Positions 22,901-34,700 of a stretch of 64,000 bases of DNA are shown here, in pieces. The translations under genes and the position numbers were made by a program. This DNA is from Cheilinus undulatus. Its lineage: Eukaryota; Chordata; Actinopteri; Labriformes; Labridae. The notes beneath the pieces were generated by a model. It was not told where the DNA came from, did no database searches, and was given only the letters and a program-made list of their open reading frames with translations. Location: positions 18,267,355 through 18,331,354 of the forward strand of contig NC_054867.1 of NCBI RefSeq assembly GCF_018320785.1, written 5' to 3'. How positions within the stretch are numbered: position 1 is the stretch's first letter; the number at the start of each line of letters is the position of its first letter.

Positions 22901-25900
22901 TGACCTGATGGCTTAGTTTTTACTCTGATATGCATTATTAGCTGTGAGGTCTTCTATAGAGAGGTGTGTGCCTTTCCAAATCATGTCCATTCAACCTCAT
23001 TTACCACAGGTGGACTCCAGTCAACATGTAGAAACAGCTCAGCAAAGATTAGAAGAAATGGGAGGAACCTAAGCTGAATCTAAAGTCCTAGTGGAAAGGG
23101 TCTGAGTACTTATGTCAATGTTATATTTCATTTTTTTTTTATTAATTTGAAATCTTTTTTTTTTTTAATTCTGTTTTCACTCTGTCATGATGGGGTACTG
23201 AGTGTAGATTAATGAGAGGGAAAAGAATTTTTTTTACTGTTGTATCAGGCTGCAACATAACAAAATTGAACAAAAACTAAAACAAAGGGGGTCTGAATGC
23301 TTCCTAAGTGAATGCACAAAATATGAGTATCGCTCTGACATTAGTCAGCTTGTGATGGTGTCCTATTATTATTTTTTCGGTAATAGAGTTGACAGCTCAG
23401 GTGAAAAATAATACAATATTATCTATGGAATAACCAATCATATTTGATTGAGGTACCCAATGCATTCCCAAAGGAAATTAAGATTGAAGTGTTGATCTTG
23501 AAATTTTATTTAACACTTGTGTCTAATTCTGTTATATCAGGTTAACATTCCAGGATTTTTTTCAATTTTGTTTATCAATCATATAAAATACACAAATATC
23601 CAATGTTTCCACTTCAGGGGGCTGCTGTATAGAGCCAACAATATGTGTGTTTTACTATAATTGCAAACATAAAGTTCCAGGTTAAAGGCATCAGCACATT
23701 GATGTGTTACTCTTGTTTCAGGGAGCTGGCAGAACTTCACAAGGTGAATGCCAGCAAAGCCAGTGAGGCAGAGGAAGCAGCTCTTAGCAGGGAAATACAG
23801 GCCAAGGAGCAGCTGAGTCTAGCTCTGGAGAAGGCTCAAGAAGAGGCCAGGATGCAACAGGAGGCCCTGGCTGATCAGGTAACACAAGCTCTTGTGTTGT
23901 CAAACACCAAAGAATAATTGATTAAGAATAATTAATTTAAGTACTGACAATGCTTCCATCTGTGATAACTCAAGTATTCAGTAGGATTTAGTCAGAATAT
24001 CTCCTCTTGTAGTGCTTATACTTCCTGGAGAGTGCTTGTGTTTTACTACCAACCAATTTGTGAGTCGGAGTGTGAAGCATCAGCTTGGGGGGAGGGGAAG
24101 CGGAAGCACTCATGCATGCGGCCTTTGCACCGCATGGTTTTGTTTGTTGAAAAAGCCAGACAGCTTCATGGGGCCAGTGGCGCAATGGATAACGCGTCTG
24201 ACTACGGATCAGAAGATTCTAGGTTCGACTCCTGGCTGGCTCGAAACTTTATGGCCTTGTAGTAAATATGAGATGGTTTTGCATTCATTTGTTTACAATG
24301 AAGAACGCTTTAGTGCAGGATGAAAAACCATCAGTCCTCAGTTTTACATCCATGACAGCACTCTTATTTTTGCCTGTATTTTTCAGTGGTCCTGAATAAA
24401 TTACTTCTGCCTTTTAAACAAAGTCCTGCTGTAAACTCTCACATTCTTTGACAAGCAGATACCCTGAGCTTGTTCAGCTGAACCTGCTTTATTTTTTAAA
24501 TCATCATTCATGAAATACCGAAGTCGGTTAACAGTATGGTGAACATTCACAGCATAAGCTGTTTATGTTTGTGTCAGAAATTCTATTTAATCCCGGTAAA
24601 ATCTATCATGTAGAAATGAAAATGTAGCTATGAAACTAATTTTTTAATGCATCTTTATTTTATAATTGATGTGATTATGCAAATGGGGAAAATAAAAGAG
24701 ATTAATGTCTGATAGTTTCTTGCCCTTGCTTATTTCTGTACACAGTGCAGTAAGTAAACAACTTGAACAGAACATCCTTTCATAATTTTTTTCTAATGTC
24801 ATGTTTAGGTGGCAGACCTGAGAGTGGCTCTGCAGAGGGCTGAGCAACAGCAAGCAAGGAAAGAAGATTATTTAAGGGAGGAGATCAGTGAGCTTCAGCA
24901 GGTAACATAATATGCGGGTTTGAATGTTTGCAGTGAGCTAACGACATCTGACAAAAAGCTAAATTAAGCGTCACTTTGACATGGTTGGTTTGTTCAGTAA
25001 GCCCTTTGTTTTCTTGTCTTTAACAGAGGTTACAAGAGGCAGAGACCAGGAACCAGGAACTCAGCCAAAGTGTTACCTCTGCAACACGGCCCCTGCTGAG
25101 ACAAATCGAGAACCTGCAGGCCTCATTGGGTGGGCAGACGGCATCCTGGGAAAAACTGGAGAAGAACATCTCTGATAGGCTTGGTGAGAGGCAGGGCCTT
25201 AACTCTATGTGCAAACCGAAACACAGCATTAAATAAATAGATCAAAATGTCTGACATGCTCTCTGCTCTAAACAGCGGACGCTCAGGCACAGCTGGCTGT
25301 TGCTGTGCAGAAGGAGCGATCAGCAACAGAAGAACTGTTGTCCATGAAGTCCCAGCTGGCCTCTCTGGAGTCCCAGAATTCCCTGCTTCGCCAGGAAAAG
25401 GCCCGAATACTGGCACAGCTGGATGCAGAGAAGAACAAAAGAGAGAAACTGGAGGATGAGAGCAGCAGGTTACACATTACCACTTAAAATACAGCTTGTA
25501 AGGTTGGGTGATCAAATCTATCTAGCTGATATTTTAACTTGCAGTTCTTATTCTCTGTATGTTTGAAATTAATTTGGCTGGTTTGTTGAGTTAGTGCTTG
25601 GTTGGTGTTGTTTTAAATTACATGGGTTTCTATTGCTAAAGCTTCGATTGTTTTTACAAAAAATATGCTGAGAAAAAGAAAGATGCTGTTTTTAGTGGAG
25701 TTCTAAACATTTTTTCCAAGTGGCAGTATTTAAAAACAGTGCAAAACATGGTGTATCTCATTCTGCATTCCACTTTTTCCTCTTGATTTTCAGATGCTTA
25801 AGTGTGTTATTTAGAATTACTGACCATGCTTCCATCTGTGATAACACCAGTGTTCAGTAGGATTTAGTCAGAATATCTCTTCTTGTAGTGCTTATACTTC

Positions 25901-28628
25901 CTGGAGAGTGCTTGTGTTTTACTACCAACCAATTTGTGAGTCAGAGTGTGAGGCGTCAGCTTGGGGGGAGGGGAAGCGGAAGCACTCATGCATGCGGCCT
26001 TTGCACCGCATGGTTTTGTTTGTTGAAAAGACCAAGCTGCATTCATGGGGCCAGTGGCGCAATGGATAACGCGTCTGACTACGGATCAGAAGATTCTAGG
26101 TTCGACTCCTGGCTGGCTCGGAACTTTTTTTGTCCAGCGCTGAATCAAACAGAGAAAACATAACTTGATATTTTTATAAAATGCCTCTTCACTGTACATA
26201 AGGATGTAACACATTCTGAAAACATGTTGATTTAAATGGATTTTGAATGCAACTCTTGGCTGCTTGAAAAAAAAAAATTCTTAAGTTGGATTTCCTCTTA
26301 CAATATCATACTGATTCTTTATGTTATATGATTATTCTAATTATAAGCACATCAAAAGGGTCTTTCATTGTTTATTATTGTTTGATGTTTTTGACTTGTT
26401 GCTTCTTCTCATATGTTAGGGAGCATGTTGAGCTGGAAAATCTGCGAGGAGAACACGTTCGGACGCTTGAGGAAGCCAAAAAAGAAAAGGTTACTTAATA
26501 ATATTTCCAACTCTGACTGTTATTTATTATCAATATGTTAAATACTCAAATACATTTTGTATTTTAGTGTTCTAATTTATGCAATATTCCATTTAATGCT
26601 CCTAATGCTTTTTTTTGTCAGTCTCAATTGAAGTCAACAATTTTATTAATCCCTCAAGGGTCAATTAGCTTGGAGCAGCCTGTACATAAGAACATAGATA
26701 AAACATAGTGACACAGACGGCAACGATATGTGTAAGCTAAATTACAAAACAAAATTAGGCTGACAAATTAATAACTAGACTAAAACCAATGATTAATAGT
26801 CTGCTTAAGGATAAAGGGATCTTTGAGGGTAAAAGACAAAATATATTGTAAGAGATATGAAAACATTAAACCTAAGCACCATTTAATAATCTGATTGCAG
26901 AGGTAATGAATGATTCTAAATGGCAGTTAGTTTTGCAAACAGGTAAACATAACGTCCTCATTGCAGCAGAGAAATTTCACTCAGAAGTACATGATCAGAA
27001 ATAGCCAGAATACACTTGGCCTTAAGAAGGAGCTCTGTTTCATACCAATAGTTTTAGAACAGATTTTAACAATACTGTTCAGACTGTGTCTGTCCTTCAC
27101 TGAGAGGCTGTGAAATCAGCAGATAAAAGAAAAACAAAGACGACTCGCAGTAAAAGGCTGATAAAAAACAGGATGACAGGACTGACTGAGAAAGAATTCA
27201 GTTTCTGCAAAAGTCACTCCCTCTTGATAATAGTCTCACTGTTCACATTAAATTTAAGTTCATCATCCAAATATGTGGCCAAATATTTATATGACCACGC
27301 GGTCTCAACATTTTTTATCATGAATGATGCACTTCTTGGCTGTTTCTCTCTTACATCTACAGTCAAAGATCAGATTTGTAAAACAACTGAGTTGCTTTAT
27401 ATGTGAATGGTGCTATCTCTATAACTTGGTTGCATATCAAACATCTTGCTTATTTGCATATCTCTGTCTTTCACCAGCTGCTGCTGACTAACCAGTTAGA
27501 GATGGAGAAGATGAAGGTGGAGCAAGAGAAAAAGAAATGCTATTTAGCACAAGAGGCACTCAAGGAAAAGGTTAAGGAAATTTCTAGAGACTGAAGGACA
27601 CCACATGTTATCCTTTCTCTGTCATCTAATCAAAATGCATTGATTCAGATGTGTTGAACTGTTATAATTCAGTTTTTCTAATAGTTGTGGTTTTTTTATG
27701 CATTCAAGGAACGGAAGACCATGACACACTCTGTGGAGCCTCCAGCCTCTTCCACACCCTCCTTGTCCCGCTCCAGCTCCATCAGCGGGGCTGATAATGC
27801 TGGCTTGCACACATCAGTCCTTTCCCAGGTACACAATGAGGAAAAATGTTCCTTTTGACATCACTCATTTTGTGTAGCTTAATTGATTGAACCTAGATGT
27901 TGTTGTATTCTTCAACAGGATGATGCTTTGGACCATTCACTGAGTACTATGACCATGTCAATGTCGATGAGCGGGACCAACCTGTATGAGGCAGCCCGGC
28001 TGTCTGGAGGCTCCAGCATCATAGAGAACCTCCAATCTCAGCTCAAACTCAGAGAAGGAGAGATAGCACAGCTGCAGGTAGCTATTTAAATAAAACAAAA
28101 CAGAGCATAAGGCTTCATGTCAATATCAGCTGGCCAGATCTTTTTAGGTTTTCCAGCAAATAACAGAAAACAGCTGACTACATGTATCAGCAAGACTGTC
28201 CCTCTTTAAAAATGTTTGTATTATTTTCTCCCTCTGTTCCAGCTTGAGATTTCCAGTCTAGAGAGGAGCCGTTCAGTGATGGCTGAAGAGCTGGTCCGTC
28301 TCACCAATCAAAACGACGATATGGATGAGAAAGTGAAGGAGATCCCAAAGCTGAAAATTCAACTCAAAGTGAGGGCAGATTAGGAAAATAGACCTTGTTT
28401 CCATTGTAGCACTTCTGAATGGGCTTCCCTCTTGAGAGGCAAATTGTTTGCTAAAGCTCTTTGAATCATTTTGTATTTTTATTTCAGGATTTGGAGCAGA
28501 GACACAACACAATCCTTCAGATGTACGGGGAAAAGGCTGAAGAGGCAGAGGAGCTGAGACTGGACCTTGAAGATGTGAAGAATATGTACAAAACACAGAT
28601 TGATGAACTGCTGAAAAACCAGAAATAA
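16912..28628 (+). CDS. tmf1: TATA element modulatory factor 1 (Golgi coiled-coil protein TMF/ARA160)
   Basis: TMF1 is a long coiled-coil protein of the Golgi that binds Rab6 and helps retrograde traffic; it was first described as a TATA-element and androgen-receptor cofactor. Exons: 16912-17047, 17137-18515, 20061-20164, 20401-20527, 20677-20782, 21190-21332, 22084-22250, 23722-23878, 24809-24901, 25027-25183, 25276-25468, 26420-26489, 27478-27570, 27709-27828, 27919-28077, 28243-28368 and 28488-28628. The sum is 3471 nt, 1156 residues (human 1093). It opens MSWFNASHLSSFAKQALTTA. The large exon 2 encodes a Ser/Thr/Pro/Glu-rich disordered half with the conserved RTVVDESENFFSAFLSP, TPSPPVSAFSSGTSTTSDIE and DAFERIDSFSVQSLDSRSVS blocks. 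Residues from about 506 onward are heptad-rich coiled coil, and the end (about 1047-1156) matches the conserved C-terminal region, closing MYKTQIDELLKNQK. Donors of exons 12 (GTTACT) and 13 (GTTAAG) are weak. The protein is somewhat longer than human, mostly in exon 2. Confidence 0.97.
18986..19245. mobile_element. hAT-like short element in tmf1 intron 2
   Basis: It starts CAGTGGTTCCAAACTGG and ends with a GTGACCCCCTTTTGGGTC...AACC block. This is the layout of small non-autonomous hAT elements of vertebrates (CAGTGGTTCCCAA ends). There is no coding content, and the right end is degraded. Confidence 0.55.
19253..19660. repeat. hAT-like repeat related to the 61.2 kb copy
   Basis: It begins CAGGGGTCATC, like hAT ends. 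It shares GAGATCAGTCCCT, CTGCAGCCAGC and CATGTTGTCCAT, in the same order and orientation, with about 61190-61280. It lies in tmf1 intron 2, directly after another hAT-like fragment. There is no transposase frame. Confidence 0.5.
22289..23315 (-). mobile_element. Tc1-like transposon remnant in tmf1 intron 7
   Basis: The left end is CAGTGCCTTCAGAAAGTATTC after a TA (22287-22288). The right end is a decayed inverted copy ending near 23315. Both arms share CAGTACCCCATCATG and GTTGCAGCCTGAT. On the - strand, broken frames at about 22433-22727 read ITAALHQSGL and SRQKPLLSATH-type words of the Tc1 transposase N-terminal DNA-binding region. The catalytic part was not recognised and the frame is interrupted, so the element is inactive. 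Confidence 0.8.
23950..24170 (+). repeat. Duplicated 5' flank of tRNA-Arg, copy 1
   Basis: About 220 bases just upstream of the first tRNA-Arg are nearly identical to about 25826-26047 upstream of the second. Shared stretches include CATCTGTGATAAC, AGTGCTTATACTTCCTGGAG and AGCGGAAGCACTCATGCATG. The similarity stops soon after each tRNA. This shows that one tRNA-plus-flank block was copied into another intron of the same gene. Confidence 0.9.
24171..24243 (+). tRNA. tRNA-Arg (anticodon ACG), in tmf1 intron 8
   Basis: A 73-base cloverleaf begins GGGCCAGTGGCGCAATGGAT and ends CTGGCTCG. The anticodon loop is CTACGGA in a TCTGA/TCAGA stem. The sequence matches the common vertebrate tRNA-Arg(ACG) except for a T that makes a G-U pair in the T stem (CTAGG/CCTGG). 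A and B boxes are intact. There is no run of four T within the first 25 bases downstream, only CTTTA; the first TTTT is about 32 bases on. It is transcribed in the same direction as the host gene. Confidence 0.93.
25826..26047 (+). repeat. Duplicated 5' flank of tRNA-Arg, copy 2
   Basis: This is the second copy of the roughly 220-base block described at 23950-24170, with scattered base changes and small differences just before the tRNA. It lies in tmf1 intron 11. Confidence 0.9.
26048..26120 (+). tRNA. tRNA-Arg (anticodon ACG), in tmf1 intron 11
   Basis: Identical over 73 bases to the copy at 24171, including the unusual T-stem G-U pair. It is followed at once by a T7 run (after GGAAC), a proper polymerase III terminator. 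It lies sense to tmf1, between exons 11 and 12. Confidence 0.95.
26630..27400. repeat. Probable interspersed repeat in tmf1 intron 12, class unassigned
   Basis: The stretch starts near ATTAATCCCTCAAGGGTCAATTAG, a motif I associate with a widespread fish repeat (possibly a reverse-oriented non-LTR element). No reverse transcriptase frame was readable. It occupies most of the intron between exons 12 and 13. Confidence 0.35.
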
Positions 28629-28680
28629 ACACTTTTTACTGTGTCACTTCAAATAAAAACCAACCAATCGGCCATGCTAG
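28629..28680 (+). promoter_or_regulatory. tmf1 3' end, poly(A) signal
   Basis: AATAAA at 28652-28657 lies only 24 bases after the TAA stop, implying a very short 3' UTR unless a later site is also used. Confidence 0.7.
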
Positions 28681-30290
28681 GTAGGCACGAATCAAAATGA
28701 AAAAGGTAGGAAGGAGAGTTCAAGTTTAATCACTGTGTCAAATGAAACACATTTTGTTTGATCTCTTATTTTAACTAATCATCACATACCATATTTATGT
28801 TGGGCTCTGGGGACAATTCAGAACATACAATGTATTATTACACAATCAGTATGAAGGATAGCCACTTTTTCTGATTCAAGTGTCCATTTGAAATAATTGG
28901 GACTTAGTACACACTTGGCTGTAGAGAAAATTCTAACGAATGGCCCTTTCATATAGTATCATATAGTCAATTTTTAAAGGTAGGAGATGGTGAAGGCTTT
29001 TTTTGCACTACAAAAGTTCATCCTTGTTTATTTCCTCATGCATAATATGAATGATATATAAATTACACAATAATTTTATTGTACAGAAAAAAAATGTATG
29101 TATTGTTCTTAACTCCTTACAAATCACAGAATATTGTGTAGACATGAGAGTAGTATGTGATTGAAGTTCTGAAGAATGGGTCTAAAAGCTTATAAATATG
29201 TAAATGAATAAACATTTATTGGGGTGGTGAAGAAGTGATTCTTCTTTATTAAAAATATGTGAAATACCATGAAAAGCCGTGCATTCACAATAAAAAACAT
29301 CTGAATACAGGCACATTTTAGCAGCCTAAAGTGGTCCATACAAACAAGGTGAAGGAAGACTAGTCTGCACAACTGAGACAGGAGCAGGTCGTGTGCTTCT
29401 TGTCAGAGGTGTCATTTGACATTTGGGGTCTCAGGCAGAATGAGAATTTTTATTGTTGCACTAAAAGCAGTGATAAGTGAAGAAGTATTTTGTAGCATTT
29501 CTTTTCAGATATCAAACCTACAAGTATTGACAATATATCTGGCCAGGTATAACTTGAAGAAATTTAAAATGCACCAATACCAAAATGTAAAGTTTGTCAT
29601 TAATAATAGGACAAAAGGGCTGATGAAAGATTAAAAGAGCTCATATTTAGAATAACTGTATCATCATTTTGGCTTTTTATCTAATATTTTCAACTTTTTG
29701 CCTCTTAATTTATATTATCTCATAATTTTGGATTTTTACCTCATAATGATGACTTTTTATCTCATTATTATGAGTAAATGTCTCAAAATTTTGACAAACT
29801 AATAAGGATTTTTTTAAATCTATAATTTGGACCTCTTTTTATCTCATTAATTTGACTTACAGTCTCATATTTTGAATTTTTGCATCCAAATTCTGCATGT
29901 TGATTTAATAGTTAAGACTTTTTAAGTCTCATAATAATGACTTATCTGATTCGTCTTATGAATTAATGAATTAACTTTATAGACATTATACACAGTACAA
30001 TGAAATTCTAAACGGCTGTCTCTTGTAGAGATAAAAAAAGGGTAGACGAGAGTAAATAGGAAAAAAATTACATTTCAAAGATAAATTCAGAAAAAGAGAA
30101 AAAAGGCTGCACCTGTTTGTATCCTTGTCGAGTCTTTTATAATCATTATACATTTTATCTCAGTTTTACCTTTTATCTCATAATTTTGATGCAACATGTC
30201 AGAATTTCTTGCGTTTTTAAGAGGCTGAGGTGGTCTTCCTTAGTTTACAGACCTCTTATGTTAAACACACCAGAGAAAAGTGTGGTGCAC
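28681..30290. other. tmf1-eogt intergenic region with a simple-sequence tract
   Basis: No gene is visible. About 29640-29960, with an echo at 30150-30190, is a degenerate tract of CTCATAATTTTGACTTTTTAT-type units, a low-complexity repeat common in fish. The remainder is AT-rich. Confidence 0.6.
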
Positions 30291-30406
30291 AGCGACACTC
30301 CGTGGCTGCTATGACTTACTACATACCGGTAGAATATTTCCGGTGTTATGGCGACCACCGGCAACATCACCGCTTCACTCTGGAGGATAGCAGGCTGTGC
30401 TTTCAG
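30291..30406 (+). promoter_or_regulatory. Probable eogt promoter and non-coding first exon
   Basis: A GC-richer stretch (ATTTCCGGTGTTATGGCGACC) leads to CTTTCAG|GTAAAC, a plausible donor at 30406/30407. It would splice to the acceptor at 31708/31709, where the first coding exon starts with 49 bases of leader. The transcription start is not defined, and an alternative leader exon between 31370 and 31600 is possible. Confidence 0.45.
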
Positions 30407-31757
30407 GTAAACCGACTCTCTCTAAAACTCTTACCAAACGTTTTAAGGCTGCAGTTCAGAGTGAGATGCATTCCCAAACTACAGTTTGCATCGTGAAAAT
30501 GTTTCGTATTTTTACGTCCTGCTGCTTTTTCTGTCATCTGGTCCAACATAACGTGAATGGGTTGTGATGAAGTAACGCTAGTTACACGTTAGCCGCTTAA
30601 TAAATATTTCTGAAATTAGCCTTAGTCGGAAGTTCCGTCGTTGTTGTAAGGAGAGGGGTAACTACTAATAATGCGTTATTAAGGCTACCTTACATTTTTT
30701 TGTGTTGTGCTTTGTCTGTGAGTGTTACCAGCAGTTTACAACGTTGACGATAAGTGTAAGAAAACTTGTTAACTGACGCTAGCTCATAGTCCTATGATAC
30801 ATAATGAAGCTTATTAGCTAGCTAAAAGAAGTTAGCTTTTTTTTCTCTGACGTGCTAGCCCGATAAACTTAAGATTTAAGGTCAAGGGGCAGGAGTGACT
30901 GAAGCTCATTAAAAACTTAAACGTTATTCAGTTACTTTAGTTGAACATAGAGATAATAACAATAAGGCAATGAAAATGCCCTTTCTGTCATTTTACTTCA
31001 TGTGGAGCTGTATTTTTGCTCAGTGGTTAATTTCAGGTAACATACTGTGACGCCCACTGTACAGAGACTTTTAGGTTTTAAACGGTGCTTCAGTACCTTT
31101 GTTGTAGATTTTAGTTAATGCCTTTACTTCTTTCAACATACTGCTGCCTAACCCCGTGTGTAGACGGCTTGTTACAAGTCTTATATAGCATCACCAGTAC
31201 ATTCAAATGTGTGAGTTAATGTTTAACAGCCCAGTGTGGTCAATGCTCTAAAGAAGCCACATTATTATAACCGATTATTGATTTCGGGAGTGAGGAATGT
31301 CAGAGGTTTTGGGCTGTAAAAGCACATACTCACTTAGATCCTGCACATGTGTCTGAGTTGAGTTTAAAGACTTATGTTCTACAGAGGACGAAGAGGATTA
31401 AGATTAGGGTTAAGGTCGTGTGTGACTTGTGGTTTATCCATCTGGAACAGCACAGGTCACACGATACCAAACCAGCAGTTTTCTTTTGCCCTCTCCAGCC
31501 TCAGTTATGATTGCTCAGACAACAGTCGGAAAAAGGCAAGTAATACTTCCTGCAACAGGACCTTTCCTTATGAGGTCCTAGGATCCGCCTGAGGCTAACT
31601 TCTCACACACTCTTGTGCCCACATGCTTGTCTACTGCGGTGTTGGGCTTTCAACTAAGATTACAGAGTGCAAGTCTGAGTCTGTGTTTCTGTCTCTCTTT
31701 TTCCTCAGGCTGCTGTGAAAAGCAGCTGCTGTCTCACATGTCTGTGTGATCCTGACT

Positions 31758-34700
31758 ATGCTGCTCTTGGTGGCGCTGGGCATAGTTTTTCCTTTCACTG
31801 TGGTCACCACTGAGGAGGCTGAAAACATCAACCACAAACCACCAGCACCGCTACTCAACTACATCAGGATCTCGCTTCCGCCAGAGCACATACCATACTT
31901 CCTTTACAACAACAAGAGGGTTGCCAAGCAATGCCGCCAGGACCCACTCTGTCCTTTTAAAGTAAGATATGCATTTTGAATCCTAGAGAGGTGGCATACC
32001 CTTTGTACTTGCTGTGCTGGATGTTGGAAGCTCTTCAACTGCAGACTGTATGTTTACGTTGCACCTTCCTAACAAACAGTTGCATTTGAAAGGGCTTAAC
32101 AAGAGAGTTAAAAAGTGATTGAGAAAAAAATGGAAAAAAAAGTTTTTATAGCCTTCTGTAAAGTAATTTCTGTACAAGGGCGCATATATATTTTCACTAA
32201 TTCACAGCAGTGTCACCCCGAAGCTCTATACAGTATGATATGGGGATAAGATATACATATTTAAAGCATTGTAAATGAATTCTTCCTTTATAGATATGTA
32301 TTTTTTAATTGAAAATATTTAATTTTTATTTTAAGTATTCCACTGCAATATAGCCTACATTGAATCACAACTTTATCCACTGTTCTCTTTTCAAAATTTC
32401 AAAAACCAGTGCATAATTTAGAAATATCAATTGGACCTAAACTTGTTTCACAACTCTATTGCAAACTTTCTCTCTCACTTGCTGCAAGGACACACTTGAA
32501 TATTTCACTTGTTTTTACAACAGGATGCACTGCAGGATCTGGCTGCCTGTTGGGGTTACGAGAAGAACTGTGATCCAGAAAGACGTTTCAGCTATCCAGT
32601 CTGCACCAAAGCTGACACAGGATGGTACTCCTCCTCATGTCTTCACTGATATAATTCTGTTTACATCATTTACTTTTTATATTTGCCTAGCAAGCATACA
32701 TAATGCAATAGGTGCTTAATAATCATAAGTATTATAAATAATAGTCATCTTTTATTCATAAGTATTGAATTTACAGAACCAGAGTCTCCATTATTAATCC
32801 AAAGTTAAAGTCTGCTCATTCCAATCATGCATCATTAATGACCCAGTATGGTTTTGGCGTTGCTGATCTGCATTAATCTCTCCTCTGTCAGGGCTCGTTC
32901 ACTGGAGGCAGCCCGGGAGCTTTTTTGGAAGCAGGCTGATTTTGGCTATGTGAAAGAACGCCTCTCTGAGCTCAAAACACTGTGCAAGGCGAGCAAGCCG
33001 GTAAGTCTGCTCATTTCCTCAGTTCCCACAGGCCTACTGAGTCAACAGGAAGAAACAACAGGTAGAAACAGATTCAAAAATTCCTCACACAATGGGTCTG
33101 AACATTTTTTTACTGTAGAGCTGAGACAGAAAAGTGTCATGACTAAGCTCCCCTTCTTTATAGTTCAGAGTGTCTTAATACCACAGTATTTGTTCTACTA
33201 TGATGATTTTTTCCAGGGGGACTCATCCTTAAAATGTAGTAGCCACACTCGCTTCTGTAAGGCAACTAACCTGTACCTGGACTTGCGTAAGCCACGCAGA
33301 GGTCATGAGAGGTCTGTATATTTGACAGTGTTGTCTATATGACCGAAAATTACAACAGAGACACAGAGAGTATCTTAAAGTCTGTCCTTGCTTGTCACAG
33401 GTACAAGGAGGACTTCATTCAGAAGGATGAGATTGGCGGTCACTGCAGACTGAACAAGCGAGCACTTGTTGCAGAGGGAGAGCACAAGAGCCCCTTACAG
33501 TCTTGGTGAGCAAGGGAAAACACACATTTACACACAACTTTGCTGAAGTCGATGGCTCTGATTTTGGTGTAAGCTGTTGGTAGTCTGAGAAAACATGGAT
33601 CAGTGGTGAAGATAAAGAACTAAAGCATGTTCTCAGATTTGGAATTGAACCTGAGCCATGGAGGTTAGAGTGCCATATCCTAACCAGTAGACTACTATTG
33701 AGATGAATATGAAGTGCATTATTTTTTTGTGTGACCTGCATCCATTAATTCCTTAGCATGGTTTTGGTTCTAAAAGTGGGGGTCGCCAGAGGCCTTGAAT
33801 TATTTTGAATTGTATATACCCACTTTTTTGTGACAATGTATGCATAGAATTAATTACATGTAAACTAAAATATGGTAATTTGGTTAGATGTACGCAGAAA
33901 TCAAAGTAATGTTTAAAAATCCATAAATGTAAGTCTGCACATAACTATTCTTGAATGTGCATGGCTGTGTAAACTAGTTTTAACCACCTTCAGGTACAGT
34001 GGTGCTCCCTGGGCCTAAGGTGCTTTTATTTTGGGGGTCACAGACTGAAAAGTTTGGGAACCCCTGATCTTAAATTGGGACTTAAGGCAAAATTTAGAAA
34101 ACAGGATTTTTCTGGTTACGATGCAAAGTGCAGGAGAAAGTTAGGCGTATTCTCTGCAGGGCATGCAGCAGAGCTGTGCAGTAAATCACAATTTTATTAT
34201 CACCATTTTAGCTTTGACATGAAAACAAATGCAAAAGTCTGAATTTATGTCTACATTTTACTTGCTCTCACAGCTTTTTCATGCTGTCAGATGAAACCCC
34301 TGCCAGCCATCTCCTACCCTCAGAATAACTGTTGCATTTTAAGTAGAAGTAAAGAAACCATATTATTATTTATTCAAAAGACACGTGATGCAAAAAGCGT
34401 AACAACAGATTTATAGTTATTTACTGATATTACTATCACTGTATGGGAAAAATAGCATTGGCATCACAACTTCTTGCCATTTATTGCAGGCATAAAAAAG
34501 ACTTTAAGTCTAACATAATTAAATTAGGATTGCAAGATTTATCTATTATTGCTCCTATCTAAGCCTTTATAAACTTGCTGTATTTATTTGGAATGACTTC
34601 CTGTGTATTCCACCTCATAATAAAAGAAAAGATATCCCAGTGTTGCTTTTGTGTAGAGTTGTTAAGTCCTGGCATACATTGACAGTAACTTTGATTTTAT

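Noticed and set aside
24032..26163. Open frames containing [20 protein letters not shown] near 24.1, 25.9 and 35.7 kb
   Set aside because: These are translations of the tRNA-Arg gene itself. The shared 'protein motif' is the tRNA sequence read in one frame.
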